64,000 bases of DNA, from assembly GCF_030813695.1 (NCBI RefSeq), contig NZ_JAUSVA010000002.1:6324001-6388000 (forward strand). The letters run 5' to 3'. Within the stretch, counting starts at the first letter, position 1, and each line of letters begins with the position of its first letter. A program made the translations under genes and the position numbers. Origin of the DNA: Kitasatospora herbaricolor (GTDB taxonomy: Bacteria; Actinomycetota; Actinomycetes; Streptomycetales; Streptomycetaceae). Below are positions 7,634 through 15,044 of the stretch, in pieces. The notes below the pieces were generated by a model, which was not told the origin of the DNA, did not search any database, and saw nothing but the letters and a program-made list of their open reading frames with translations.

Positions 7634-8230
7634 TCAGGCCCCGGCCGCCGCCAGCACCGCGTCCGTGGTGACCACCTTCGCGAAGCGGGCGGTGTGCAGC
7701 ACCGCCGAGGTGGCCCGGGCGAGTTCGGTGGCGGGGATGAGTCCGCCGTCGGGGCCGGCCATCGCGAAGGTGTGCATGGCGTCGGCCGGGAAGATCACGT
7801 CGTAGCCGAGGTTGCCGCCCATCCGGGCCGTGACCTCGTTGCACACGTTGGTCATGATCCCGGTGATCACCAACTGCTCGGCGCCGCGCGCCCGGAGCCA
7901 CTCGTGCAGGTCGGGGGTGCCGTAGAAGGCGCTGTTCACCGACTTCACGATGTGCAGGTCGGGCTCGACGGCCGCGATCTCCGGCTTCAGCTCGTACCCG
8001 GGGGTGCCGGCCGCCAACGGCCCGGCGGTCGAGGCGTGCTGGACGGTCACGATCGGCCGGCCGGTGGCCTGCCAGCTCTCGATCAGCCGGACCATCCGCT
8101 TCTCGGCGTCGGGGTTGTCCCGGGGGCCCCAGAACTCCTCGTCGTCGAAGCCCTGCTGGACGTCGATCACGATCAGGACGGCATCGGGGGCGAGGGTGAG
8201 CGGGGCGTCGAATGCGCTGGTGTTCGTCAT
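7634..8230 (-). CDS. Isochorismatase-like cysteine hydrolase
   Basis: 198 residues of the isochorismatase/nicotinamidase fold. The Cys-hydrolase triad is visible: D23 in VLIVIDVQQGF, K96 in HIVKSVNSAF and C130 in TGIMTNVCNEVTAR. The conserved cis-peptide region precedes the Cys. It hydrolyses an amide or ether-linked small molecule; the exact substrate is unknown. It is divergent from a GlxA-type regulator, a frequent pairing. A CACGAT box lies six bases before the ATG (8237-8242, minus strand), suggesting a leaderless transcript. Confidence 0.85.
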   Translation of the reverse strand: MTNTSAFDAPLTLAPDAVLIVIDVQQGFDDEEFWGPRDNPDAEKRMVRLIESWQATGRPIVTVQHASTAGPLAAGTPGYELKPEIAAVEPDLHIVKSVNSAFYGTPDLHEWLRARGAEQLVITGIMTNVCNEVTARMGGNLGYDVIFPADAMHTFAMAGPDGGLIPATELARATSAVLHTARFAKVVTTDAVLAAAGA

Positions 8231-8285
8231 GCGTCGATCGTGCCGCCGGCCGGTCCGGGCCGGTGAGTGGCGCCGGCGCCATGGA

Positions 8286-8395
8286 TCGATACATTCCTGC
8301 CAGCGCCGTCGGCGACCCGGTGGCGGCCCGGCCGACCCGCCCCGTAACGCCCGCGCCGGTGACGCGAGGCGGCGTCGGTCGATAGATTCCTGCCA
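8286..8395. repeat. Direct repeat of 17 bp in the isochorismatase/glxA promoter region
   Basis: TCGATACATTCCTGCCA at 8286-8302 recurs as TCGATAGATTCCTGCCA at 8379-8395, 16 of 17 identical and 93 bp apart. The second copy contains the -10 box of the regulator gene and runs into its start codon. Candidate binding sites for the GlxA-type regulator, or a duplicated promoter. Confidence 0.7.
8383..8388 (+). promoter_or_regulatory. Candidate -10 box (TAGATT) for a leaderless glxA-type transcript
   Basis: TAGATT fits TANNNT and ends six bases before the ATG at 8395. It lies within the second copy of the 17-bp direct repeat. Confidence 0.55.
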
Positions 8396-9354
8396 TGCGC
8401 ACAGTGGGCTGCCTGATCTTCGACGGCGTACGGGCCTTCGACTACGCGGTGATCGGCGAGGTCTGGGCGAACCGGGTCAGCCGCCCCGGCGTGCCCGCCT
8501 TCGACCTGCGGGTCTGCGGGCCGGACGGGGTGAGGGTCCGGCTCGGCGGCGGGCTGGAGCGGACGCCGGACCACGGGCTGGAGGCCCTGCTCGACTGCGA
8601 CCTGGTGGTCGTCCCCGGGGTGGAGCAGCCGCTGGCCCCGACTGCCCCGGAGGTGCTGGCGGCGCTGCGCGCGGTGCACGCGCGCGGCGTCCCGATCGCC
8701 TCGCTCTGCGCCGGCGCGTTCGTCCTCGCGGACGCCGGCCTGCTGGACGGCCGGGCCGCCACCACGCACTGGTGCGTCGCCCAGGACCTGGCCGCCCGCC
8801 ACCCGGCCGTGGACGTCCAGCCGGAGGTGCTGTTCACCGGCGACGGCGAGATCTGGACCTCGGCCGGGGTCGCCGCCGGCATCGATCTCTGCCTGCACCT
8901 GGTCCGCTCCGCGCACGGCCAGCAGGCCGCCGCCACCATCGCACGGGCGATGGTCACCGCGCCGTTCCGGGCCGGCGGCCAGGCCCAGTTCATCCCGTCC
9001 CCGGTGCCGGAGGAGACCGGCGACGACCCGCTGGCCCGGGTCCGGACGGAGGTGCTGGCCGGCCTCGACACCCCGTGGACGGTCCGCCGGATGGCGGGCC
9101 TGGCGCTGATGTCGGAGCGCTCCTTCGCCCGCCGCTTCGTCGAGGCGGCCGGCACCTCCCCGCTGCGCTGGCTGCTGGACCAGCGGGTGCTGGCCGCCCA
9201 GCGCCTGCTGGAGGAGACCGACCTGCCGGTGGACGAGGTGGCCGCCCGCTGCGGTTTCGCCTCCGCCGTCTCGCTGCGCCCGGCCTTCGTCCGCCGGGTG
9301 GGGCTCGCCCCGCGCGAGTACCGGCGGTCCTTCCGGGGCCGCGAGGCGGGCTGA
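8395..9354 (+). CDS. GlxA-family transcriptional regulator (DJ-1/PfpI + AraC HTH)
   Basis: 319 residues. N-terminal DJ-1/PfpI amidotransferase-like sensor (about 1-180) with the nucleophile-elbow Cys C105 in SLCAGAFVLADAGLLDGR and the ATTHW motif after it. C-terminal double-HTH AraC domain (about 215-315), with WTVRRMAGLALMSERSFARRF as first HTH and VDEVAARCGFASAVSLRPAFVR as second. Such regulators usually control a neighbouring catabolic gene; here that is the divergent isochorismatase. The 17-bp direct repeat in the promoter is the obvious candidate operator. Confidence 0.88.
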   Translation: MRTVGCLIFDGVRAFDYAVIGEVWANRVSRPGVPAFDLRVCGPDGVRVRLGGGLERTPDHGLEALLDCDLVVVPGVEQPLAPTAPEVLAALRAVHARGVPIASLCAGAFVLADAGLLDGRAATTHWCVAQDLAARHPAVDVQPEVLFTGDGEIWTSAGVAAGIDLCLHLVRSAHGQQAAATIARAMVTAPFRAGGQAQFIPSPVPEETGDDPLARVRTEVLAGLDTPWTVRRMAGLALMSERSFARRFVEAAGTSPLRWLLDQRVLAAQRLLEETDLPVDEVAARCGFASAVSLRPAFVRRVGLAPREYRRSFRGREAG

Positions 9355-9360
9355 GCCCGC

Positions 9361-9398
9361 AGGCGCCCGGCCGGCGCGCCCCGGGGCGCCGGACGCCT
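9361..9398. terminator. Imperfect GC hairpin between convergent genes
   Basis: AGGCGCCCGG and CGCCCC pair with GGGGCG and CCGGACGCCT, with a six-base bulge. It lies in the 46-base gap between the glxA-type gene and the ABC permease gene. Confidence 0.5.
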
Positions 9399-9400
9399 CG

Positions 9401-10258
9401 TCAGACGTCCCGGCGGCGCACCACCACCAGCGCCAGAACGACGGCCACCAGCGGCCAGAGCGCGTACACGGCCCAGGACCCGGCGTACGAGGCGTAGTGG
9501 TCGACGGCGGCCGGCGCCCCCCAGGTGCGGGTGAGGCGCTGCCAGGCGCTGAGCACCAGCGTGTGGTTGAGGCCGATGGTCGAGCGGTTGTTGGCCGGCA
9601 GGATCACCGTGGGCAGGATCAGCAGGACGAGGACGCCGGTCAGCACGGTGGTCGCGGCGTGCCGGATCAGGGTGCCGAGGCCGAGGCCGACCAGGGCGCA
9701 GACCGGGCCGAGCAGCACGGACGCCGCCAGGGCGGTCGGCGCGCCGGGGGCGGTGACGGCGATCCCGGCGTCCCGGCCGTCCAGGATGCTCCAGGAGAGC
9801 AGGTACGAGCCGGCCACGGCGACGGCGCCGACCGCCGTCCACAGCAGGAGCTGGACGGCGGCCTTCGCCAGCAGCACCGAGCCGCGGGCGGGGACGGCCA
9901 CCGTGGTGGTGCGGATCAGCCCACTGCCGTACTCGCTGACCACGGCGATCGCCCCGAGGCTGGCGGCGGCGAGCATCAGCATCAGGTAGCCCTCGGGCGG
10001 GAAGGCGTCGTGCAGGGCGAAGGTGGGCTCCCACGGCGACTCGGGGCCGCGGCGGGGGATGGCGTCGTAGTCCGCGAGCGAGACCAGCCCGGCGGCGCCG
10101 ACGGCGACCAGGACGACCAGTCCGAGCAGCCAGGGGGTGGAGCGCAGCGACCGGATCTTGATCCACTCGGCCGCGACCAGGTCGGCGAAGCGGACGGGCG
10201 GCGGGGCGCCGGCGGTGGCGCGGGGTGCGGCGGCCCGGCCGGTGTCGGGAGTGCTCAT
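9401..10258 (-). CDS. ABC-2 type exporter permease
   Basis: 285 residues with about six hydrophobic helices: TPWLLGLVVLVAVGAAGLV, LMLMLAAASLGAIAVV, AAVQLLLWTAVGAVAVAGSYLL, LAASVLLGPVCALVGLGLG, TTVLTGVLVLLILPTVI and a C-terminal helix ending in VALVVVRRRDV. The N-terminal WIKIRSLRSTPW segment is typical of ABC-2 permeases of the bacteriocin/antibiotic-resistance type. The start overlaps the stop of the ATPase gene by four bases (ATGA), so the two form a half-transporter pair. Substrate unknown. Confidence 0.85.
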   Translation of the reverse strand: MSTPDTGRAAAPRATAGAPPPVRFADLVAAEWIKIRSLRSTPWLLGLVVLVAVGAAGLVSLADYDAIPRRGPESPWEPTFALHDAFPPEGYLMLMLAAASLGAIAVVSEYGSGLIRTTTVAVPARGSVLLAKAAVQLLLWTAVGAVAVAGSYLLSWSILDGRDAGIAVTAPGAPTALAASVLLGPVCALVGLGLGTLIRHAATTVLTGVLVLLILPTVILPANNRSTIGLNHTLVLSAWQRLTRTWGAPAAVDHYASYAGSWAVYALWPLVAVVLALVVVRRRDV

Positions 10259-11175
10259 CGGGCTTCCCCCGCCCGGTACTCGATGCTCCCGGCGGTCAGT
10301 TCCATGAAGGCTTCCTCCAACGAGGCGGTGCGTACGGTCAGTTCGTGCAGGGTGATCCGGTGTTCGGCGGCCAGTGAGCCGATCCGCGCAGCCGGCAGGC
10401 CGGTCACGACGAGCCGTTCGGCGCCGGCCGAGCCCTCGGGCGTCACCGCCGCCCCGGCGGCCGTCAGCAGTCCGGTCAGTTCGGCGGCCCGCGACGTCCC
10501 GACCAGGACGCCCGGCCGGCCGGCCCGGGCGGCGAACACGGCGACCGGCTCGGCGGCGATCAGCCGGCCCTGCCCGATGACGACGAGTTGGTCGGCGGTC
10601 TGCTCCATCTCCGTCATCAGGTGGCTGGAGAGGAACACCGTGCGGCCCTCGTCGGCGAGCTGGCGGAAGAGCCGGCGCACCCAGAGCACGCCCTCCGGGT
10701 CCATGCCGTTGACGGGTTCGTCGAACATCAGCACCGGCGGGTCGCCGAGCAGGGCGACGGCGACGCCGAGGCGCTGCTTCATGCCGAGCGAGAACCCGCC
10801 GACCCGGCGCCGGGCCGCCCCGGCCAGGCCGACCTCCTCCAGCACCTCCTCGACCCGGCGGGCGGCGATGCCGTTGCTGCGGGCGAGCGCCGCGAGGTGG
10901 GCGGCGGCGGTGCGCCCGCCGTGCACCTGCTGCGCGTCCAGCAGGGCGCCGGCGTGGTGCAGTCCGCGCGGGTGGTCGCGGAACGGGACGCCGCTGACGG
11001 TGGCGGTGCCGCCGTCGGGCGCGTCCAGGCCGAGGATCATCCGCAGGGTGGTGGTCTTGCCGGCTCCGTTCGGACCGAGGAACCCGGTGACCTGTCCGGG
11101 GCGGACCGTGAAGGAGAGGCGGTCGACGGCCGTCCGGCGGCCGTAGCGCTTGGTGAGTTCGTTGACTTCGATCAC
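10255..11175 (-). CDS. ABC transporter ATP-binding protein (drug-exporter type)
   Basis: 306 residues from the GTG at 11175; the frame stays open to 11211 but the extra 12 residues are not conserved-looking, and AGGG lies before the GTG. Walker A GPNGAGKTT at 34-42, signature FSLGMKQRLGVA, Walker B VLMFDEPVNGMDPEG, switch His in FLSSHLMTEME, and a C-terminal extension ending in LEEAFMELTAG, as in the DrrA/CcmA-like group. It powers the permease downstream. It is divergent from a NarL-type two-component system, the usual way in streptomycetes to link such exporters to a sensor kinase. Confidence 0.88.
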   Translation of the reverse strand: MIEVNELTKRYGRRTAVDRLSFTVRPGQVTGFLGPNGAGKTTTLRMILGLDAPDGGTATVSGVPFRDHPRGLHHAGALLDAQQVHGGRTAAAHLAALARSNGIAARRVEEVLEEVGLAGAARRRVGGFSLGMKQRLGVAVALLGDPPVLMFDEPVNGMDPEGVLWVRRLFRQLADEGRTVFLSSHLMTEMEQTADQLVVIGQGRLIAAEPVAVFAARAGRPGVLVGTSRAAELTGLLTAAGAAVTPEGSAGAERLVVTGLPAARIGSLAAEHRITLHELTVRTASLEEAFMELTAGSIEYRAGEAR

Positions 11176-11245
11176 GCTGCCAACCCTGCCGGTGCGGGGG
11201 CAGCCTGGCATCGGGCCACGGGCGGCACCTGCCCCACCGGTACTG

Positions 11246-11269
11246 GCCCCCGGGCGTACGCCCGGGGGC
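11246..11269. promoter_or_regulatory. Perfect 24-bp palindrome between ABC exporter and two-component genes
   Basis: GCCCCCGGGCGTACGCCCGGGGGC reads the same on both strands with CGTACG at its centre. It lies midway between the divergent starts (11175 and 11307), directly upstream of the -35 region of the kinase gene. A response-regulator operator is the simplest reading; a transcript hairpin is possible. Confidence 0.6.
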
Positions 11270-11294
11270 TGATGTCCGCTGGTCGCGGGCCGGT

Positions 11295-11300
11295 TAGTCT
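11295..11300 (+). promoter_or_regulatory. Candidate -10 box (TAGTCT) for a leaderless kinase transcript
   Basis: TAGTCT fits TANNNT and ends six bases before the ATG at 11307. Confidence 0.5.
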
Positions 11301-11306
11301 CGCCGG

Positions 11307-12545
11307 ATGGACGTCACACCCGCAGCTCCGCCCCCGCCCGCCGCCGCGCACCGGTTGCGGTCGGCGCTGCTGTGGGCGGGCGCCACCATACTGATCGTCA
11401 CCGTGGCGGAGAGCCTGCTCGGCGAGCCGTACGGGGTCGGCCACGGGGTTCAACGGCCGGGCCCGCTGGCCGCGGTGGGCTTCGACCTGTTGGCAGCCGT
11501 CCTGCTGCGTCGGTTCCCCGTGGCGGTTTTCGGGATGCTGCTGTCGGCCGGCCTCGGTATGGCGCTGACCGAGGAACTGCTGCCGTTGAACCTGCGGATC
11601 GGTCATCTGCTGCCCGCCGCGGCAGCCCTCTGCTATCTGGTGACGGTCCGTTCGGGCACGGTCGCGCTGCGGGCGCTGGGCGTCTCCGTCGCGGTGATGG
11701 CCGGGTACCAGGTGGTCCAGGCGGAGCGGGGCGTGGACGTGCAACTGGGTCAGGTCCAGTACCCGGCGGCGTTGATGATGCTGTTCGCCTGGTCGATCGG
11801 CCTTTCGGTGCGGCAGGCACGGGAGGCCGCGTCGGCGGCGCGCACGCAGGCGACCGAACAGGCGATCACCGCCGAACGCATGCGGATCGCCCGGGAACTG
11901 CACGACATGGTCGCCCACAGCATCGGCATCATCGCGATCCAGGCGGGGGTCGGCAGCCGGGTGATCGGGTCGCAGCCGGACGAGGCCAGGAAGGCGCTGC
12001 AGGCGATCGAGGAGACCAGCCGGGAGACCCTGGCGGGTCTGCGCCGAACACTGGTGGCGTTGCGTCAGGCCGATCCGCAGGGCGCGGGCCCGGTGCCGTC
12101 CGAACCGATGGCGGGACTGGCGGACGTGGAGCGGCTGGCGGCGGCGACCGCGACGGCCGGGGTGCGGGTGGAGGTGTGCCGGAGCGGGGAGCGGCGGCCG
12201 CTGCCCGCGGACATCGAGCTGTCGGCGTTCCGGATCGTGCAGGAGGCCGTGACGAACGTCGTCCGGCACGCGGGCACCGGCCACTGCCGGGTGAGCGTCG
12301 GCTACGGGGACGAGGAGCTGTCGGTGGAGGTCGTGGACGAGGGTCGCGGGGTGACCGGCCCGGCGCCGGGGCGCGGGTTCGGCCTGGTGGGGATGCGGGA
12401 ACGGGTCGCTCTGCTGCACGGCCGGTTCGAGGCCGGGCCGCGCCCCGGGGGCGGGTTCCGGGTGGCGGCCGTGCTGCCGCTGCCCGCCCCGGCGTCCGCC
12501 GTCGTCACCGCGCGGCCGCTCCCGGACGCGGCGGAGGTCCGGTGA
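11307..12545 (+). CDS. NarL-type sensor histidine kinase
   Basis: 412 residues. The N-terminal membrane part has helices at about 18-38, 54-84, 98-115 and 119-135 and a fifth near 152-168. A short coiled coil leads into the HisKA_3 dimerisation domain with the phospho-acceptor H199 in RIARELHDMVAHSIG, then a HATPase domain with the N box AFRIVQEAVTNVVRHAG and the G boxes VVDEGRGV and GFGLVGMRERV. The signal is not known. Its stop overlaps the GTG of the response-regulator gene (GTGA). Divergent from the ABC exporter, it probably senses cell-envelope stress or an antibiotic handled by that exporter (inference). Confidence 0.88.
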   Translation: MDVTPAAPPPPAAAHRLRSALLWAGATILIVTVAESLLGEPYGVGHGVQRPGPLAAVGFDLLAAVLLRRFPVAVFGMLLSAGLGMALTEELLPLNLRIGHLLPAAAALCYLVTVRSGTVALRALGVSVAVMAGYQVVQAERGVDVQLGQVQYPAALMMLFAWSIGLSVRQAREAASAARTQATEQAITAERMRIARELHDMVAHSIGIIAIQAGVGSRVIGSQPDEARKALQAIEETSRETLAGLRRTLVALRQADPQGAGPVPSEPMAGLADVERLAAATATAGVRVEVCRSGERRPLPADIELSAFRIVQEAVTNVVRHAGTGHCRVSVGYGDEELSVEVVDEGRGVTGPAPGRGFGLVGMRERVALLHGRFEAGPRPGGGFRVAAVLPLPAPASAVVTARPLPDAAEVR

Positions 12546-13204
12546 CCGTCCGGGTGGTGCTGGCCGACGACCAGCCGCTGGTCCGCTCGGGCCTGCGGGT
12601 GCTGATCACCGACACCCCCGACCTGGAGGTGGTCGGCGAGGCCGCGGACGGCGAGGAGGCCGTCCGGCTGGCGGCCGAGCTGGCGCCGGACGTGGTGGTG
12701 ATGGACATCCGGATGCCCGGCATGGACGGGATCGAGGCGACCCGCCGGATCATGGCGGGCCAGGGCCCGACCCGGGTGCTGGTGCTGACCACCTTCGACG
12801 AGGACGAGCACGTGCACGGCGCGCTGCGGGCCGGTGCGAGCGGCTTCGCGGTGAAGGACATGGCGCTGGACGACATCCTGGCGGCTGTCCGGGTGGTCGC
12901 GGCCGGGGACGCGCTGATCGCGCCGGGCGTCACCCGCCGCCTGATCGCGGACTTCCTGGCCGGGGCCCGGGCCGGGTCCGGCCGCGCCCCGCGCCCGCTG
13001 GAGGGCGTCACCGAGCGGGAGCGGGAGGTGCTGACGCTGGTCGGGCGCGGCCGGTCCAACGGCGAGATCGCGGACGACCTGTTCATCTCGGTGGCCACCG
13101 CCAAGTCGCACGTGGCCCGGCTGCTGTCCAAGCTCGGCGCCCGGGACCGCGTCCAGCTGGTGATCATCGCGTACGAGGCGGGCCTGGTCGCCCCGCCGGC
13201 CTGA
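12542..13204 (+). CDS. NarL/LuxR-type response regulator
   Basis: 220 residues. Receiver domain 1-120 with the acidic pocket D9/D10, phospho-acceptor D55 in VVMDIRMPGMDG, T in VLTTFDEDEH and K in FAVKDM. A C-terminal LuxR HTH (about 150-215) holds LTEREREVL-like GVTEREREVLTLVGRGRSNGEIADDL, followed by SVATAKSHVARLLSKL. The GTG start overlaps the stop of the kinase gene by four bases, so the pair is translationally coupled. Expected to act on the shared divergent promoter that contains the 24-bp palindrome. Confidence 0.9.
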   Translation: MTVRVVLADDQPLVRSGLRVLITDTPDLEVVGEAADGEEAVRLAAELAPDVVVMDIRMPGMDGIEATRRIMAGQGPTRVLVLTTFDEDEHVHGALRAGASGFAVKDMALDDILAAVRVVAAGDALIAPGVTRRLIADFLAGARAGSGRAPRPLEGVTEREREVLTLVGRGRSNGEIADDLFISVATAKSHVARLLSKLGARDRVQLVIIAYEAGLVAPPA

Positions 13205-13339
13205 GCCGGCCGGTACCCCCGGCGGTGGCCTTCCCCCGGCTCCTCCCGGGGCTTACTGGCAGGATGGAAGCTCCGGGCGGCCGCCGCACCGTCCGGCCCG
13301 CCCGCCGCACGAGACCGAGATCGGAGCCCGATCCGCACC

Positions 13340-14026
13340 ATGCGCCTGCTGCTCATCCGTCACGGCGAGACCTTCTCCAACCTCGGCCGCCTGCTGGACA
13401 CCGCCCGGCCCGGCGCCGAGCTGACCCCGCTGGGACAGCGGCAGGCCGCCGCACTGCCCGCCGCGCTGGCCGAGGAGGACATCGACCGCCTGTACGTGTC
13501 CACGCTGGTCCGGACCCAGCAGACCGCCGCGCCGCTGGCCGCCGCGCGGGGCCTGGAGCCACTGGTCCGGGACGGCCTGCGGGAGCTCTCGGCCGGTGAC
13601 CTGGAGCTGCGCGGGGACGAGGCGGCGGGCGTGCTCTACATGCGGACGGCCTTCGCCTGGTCGGCCGGCGACCTGGAGCTGCGGATGCCCGGCGGCGAGA
13701 GCGGCACGGAGGCCCTCGCCCGGCTGGACGAGGTGGTGGCCGAGGCCGCCCGGTCCGGGTCGGGCACCGTCGCCATGATCAGCCACGGCGCCGCCATCCG
13801 GATGTGGGCGGCCGCCCGGGCCGAGAACGTGGACGTGCCCTTCGCGGCCCGGCACCCGCTCGACAACACCGGGGTGGTGGTGCTGGACGGCACCCCCGAG
13901 GGCGGCTGGAAGGCGCTGTCCTGGATGGGCTCCCCGCTGGGCGGCCCCACCCGTCCGGACCACGAGGCGGACAGCCCCGCCGGCCGCCCGGTCGGCCCGG
14001 AGTCGGTCACGCCCGCGCAGGACTGA
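13340..14026 (+). CDS. Histidine phosphatase family protein (phosphoglycerate-mutase-like)
   Basis: 228 residues. The RHGE motif with catalytic H8 stands at the very N-terminus (LLLIRHGETFSNLG), then LTPLGQRQA, VSTLVRTQQTA, the acidic proton donor region GLRELSAGDLE, and the second catalytic His in MISHGAAIRMW. This is a complete histidine-phosphatase branch 1 domain. It acts on a small phosphorylated metabolite or phosphoprotein; the substrate is not predictable. A disordered tail of about 25 residues follows. The last 20 bases overlap the convergent gene ending at 14007. Confidence 0.85.
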   Translation: MRLLLIRHGETFSNLGRLLDTARPGAELTPLGQRQAAALPAALAEEDIDRLYVSTLVRTQQTAAPLAAARGLEPLVRDGLRELSAGDLELRGDEAAGVLYMRTAFAWSAGDLELRMPGGESGTEALARLDEVVAEAARSGSGTVAMISHGAAIRMWAAARAENVDVPFAARHPLDNTGVVVLDGTPEGGWKALSWMGSPLGGPTRPDHEADSPAGRPVGPESVTPAQD

Positions 14027-14354
14027 TCCGAACCTCCCCGACGTCCCGGCGCTGCGGCCCGCGCACCCGGTGCCCGCCCTCCGGGGCGGGCGCCGGCAAC
14101 TCCACCCGCACCTGGACGGGCGGCCGCCCGGCCGCCGCGATCTCCCCGGCGAACACGCAGGCCCCCTCGAAGGGCCGGTCCGCGCCGAGCGCCCACAGCA
14201 GGTAGGCGCGGACGGGTGCCGGCACCTGGGGGAGGGTCTGCGGCCCGGCGGCGGGCAGCATCCGCTCGACGGTGTCCAGGAGCGCCGCCGTCCCCGCGTC
14301 CGCCCGGGCCAGCTCCTGCGCGATCCGTGGCCACCGCCCGGCCCGCCCCCTCAT
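14007..14354 (-). CDS. Small unknown protein coupled to an RsbW-like ATPase
   Basis: 115 residues starting MRGRAGRWP. A helical N-terminus (RIAQELARADAGTAALLDTVERML) is followed by a strand-rich region (PVRAYLLWALGADRPFEGACVFAGEIAAAGR) and a strand VQVRVELPAP. I do not recognise the family. The start overlaps the stop of the RsbW-like gene (ATGA), so it is translated in step with it and is a plausible partner. Its 3' end overlaps the convergent phosphatase gene by 20 bases. Confidence 0.65.
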   Translation of the reverse strand: MRGRAGRWPRIAQELARADAGTAALLDTVERMLPAAGPQTLPQVPAPVRAYLLWALGADRPFEGACVFAGEIAAAGRPPVQVRVELPAPAPEGGHRVRGPQRRDVGEVRISPARA

Positions 14355-14860
14355 GCCGTACCCGGCCCTGCCGGCGTCAGCGCCGCGTCGGTGTCCGGCG
14401 CTCCCGTCACGGCCCCGGCCCCGGCCGGGCGGGCCGGGGTGCACTCGAACCAGACGAACTTCCCGATCCCGCCGGCTCTCGGACAACTGCCCCAGCCGTC
14501 CGACAGCTCCCGGACCAGCAGCAGCCCCCGGCCCGCCTCCGCGTCCGGCCGGGCGGGCACCGGCCCCGGGACGGGCCGCTGCGGGCTCGCGTCGTGCACC
14601 TCCACCCGCAGCCGGTCCGCCTCCAGCGCGAACCGCACCTTCACGAGCCGCCCGGCCGGCACCCTGGCGTGCTCCACCGCGTTGGTCACCAGCTCGCTGA
14701 GCAGCAGCTCGCCCACCTCCGCGAATCGCTCCCCGCCCGCGAAGCCGCCCAGGAAGGTCCGCAGCAGCAGCCGCGCCACCCCCGGGGACCGCCGGTGGCG
14801 CGGCAGCCAGCAGGAGTACTCCCCCTCCACGGTCGTCGGTCGGTCGAGTGTCTCGGCCAT
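14351..14860 (-). CDS. RsbW-like ATP-binding protein (anti-sigma type HATPase)
   Basis: 169 residues from the ATG at 14860, which has a perfect RBS (GGAGGTGGGCCC before ATG); the frame is open to 14938. HATPase fold of the SpoIIAB/RsbW group: N box LLLSELVTNAVEHARV, G1 box VHDASP, and G2-like region AGRGLLLVRELSDGWG. Streptomycetes carry dozens of these single-domain ATPases, many next to DUF397/HTH gene pairs as here. Some act as anti-sigma kinases; for most the partner is unknown. Confidence 0.85.
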   Translation of the reverse strand: MAETLDRPTTVEGEYSCWLPRHRRSPGVARLLLRTFLGGFAGGERFAEVGELLLSELVTNAVEHARVPAGRLVKVRFALEADRLRVEVHDASPQRPVPGPVPARPDAEAGRGLLLVRELSDGWGSCPRAGGIGKFVWFECTPARPAGAGAVTGAPDTDAALTPAGPGTA

Positions 14861-14948
14861 GGGCCCACCTCCGGTGTACGAGCTGCCGACATGCGCTCCA
14901 CGGGGCGTGCACGACCGTGGACGGGCGCGCACGCTCACGCAGAGCGAG

Positions 14949-14964
14949 GGAACAATCGCGTTCC
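14949..14964. promoter_or_regulatory. Inverted repeat GGAAC-N6-GTTCC between the ATPase and HTH genes
   Basis: GGAAC (14949-14953) and GTTCC (14960-14964) lie in the divergent promoter region, with weaker outer symmetry (GAGCG/GCTC). A possible operator for the DUF5753-type regulator. Confidence 0.35.
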
Positions 14965-15044
14965 GCTCACAAGCATCGGTGCCCGGAGGTAGCGTGACGA
15001 GCGATCAAGGGTGCCAAGGTCCAATGTCACTACAGGGGTTGGCT

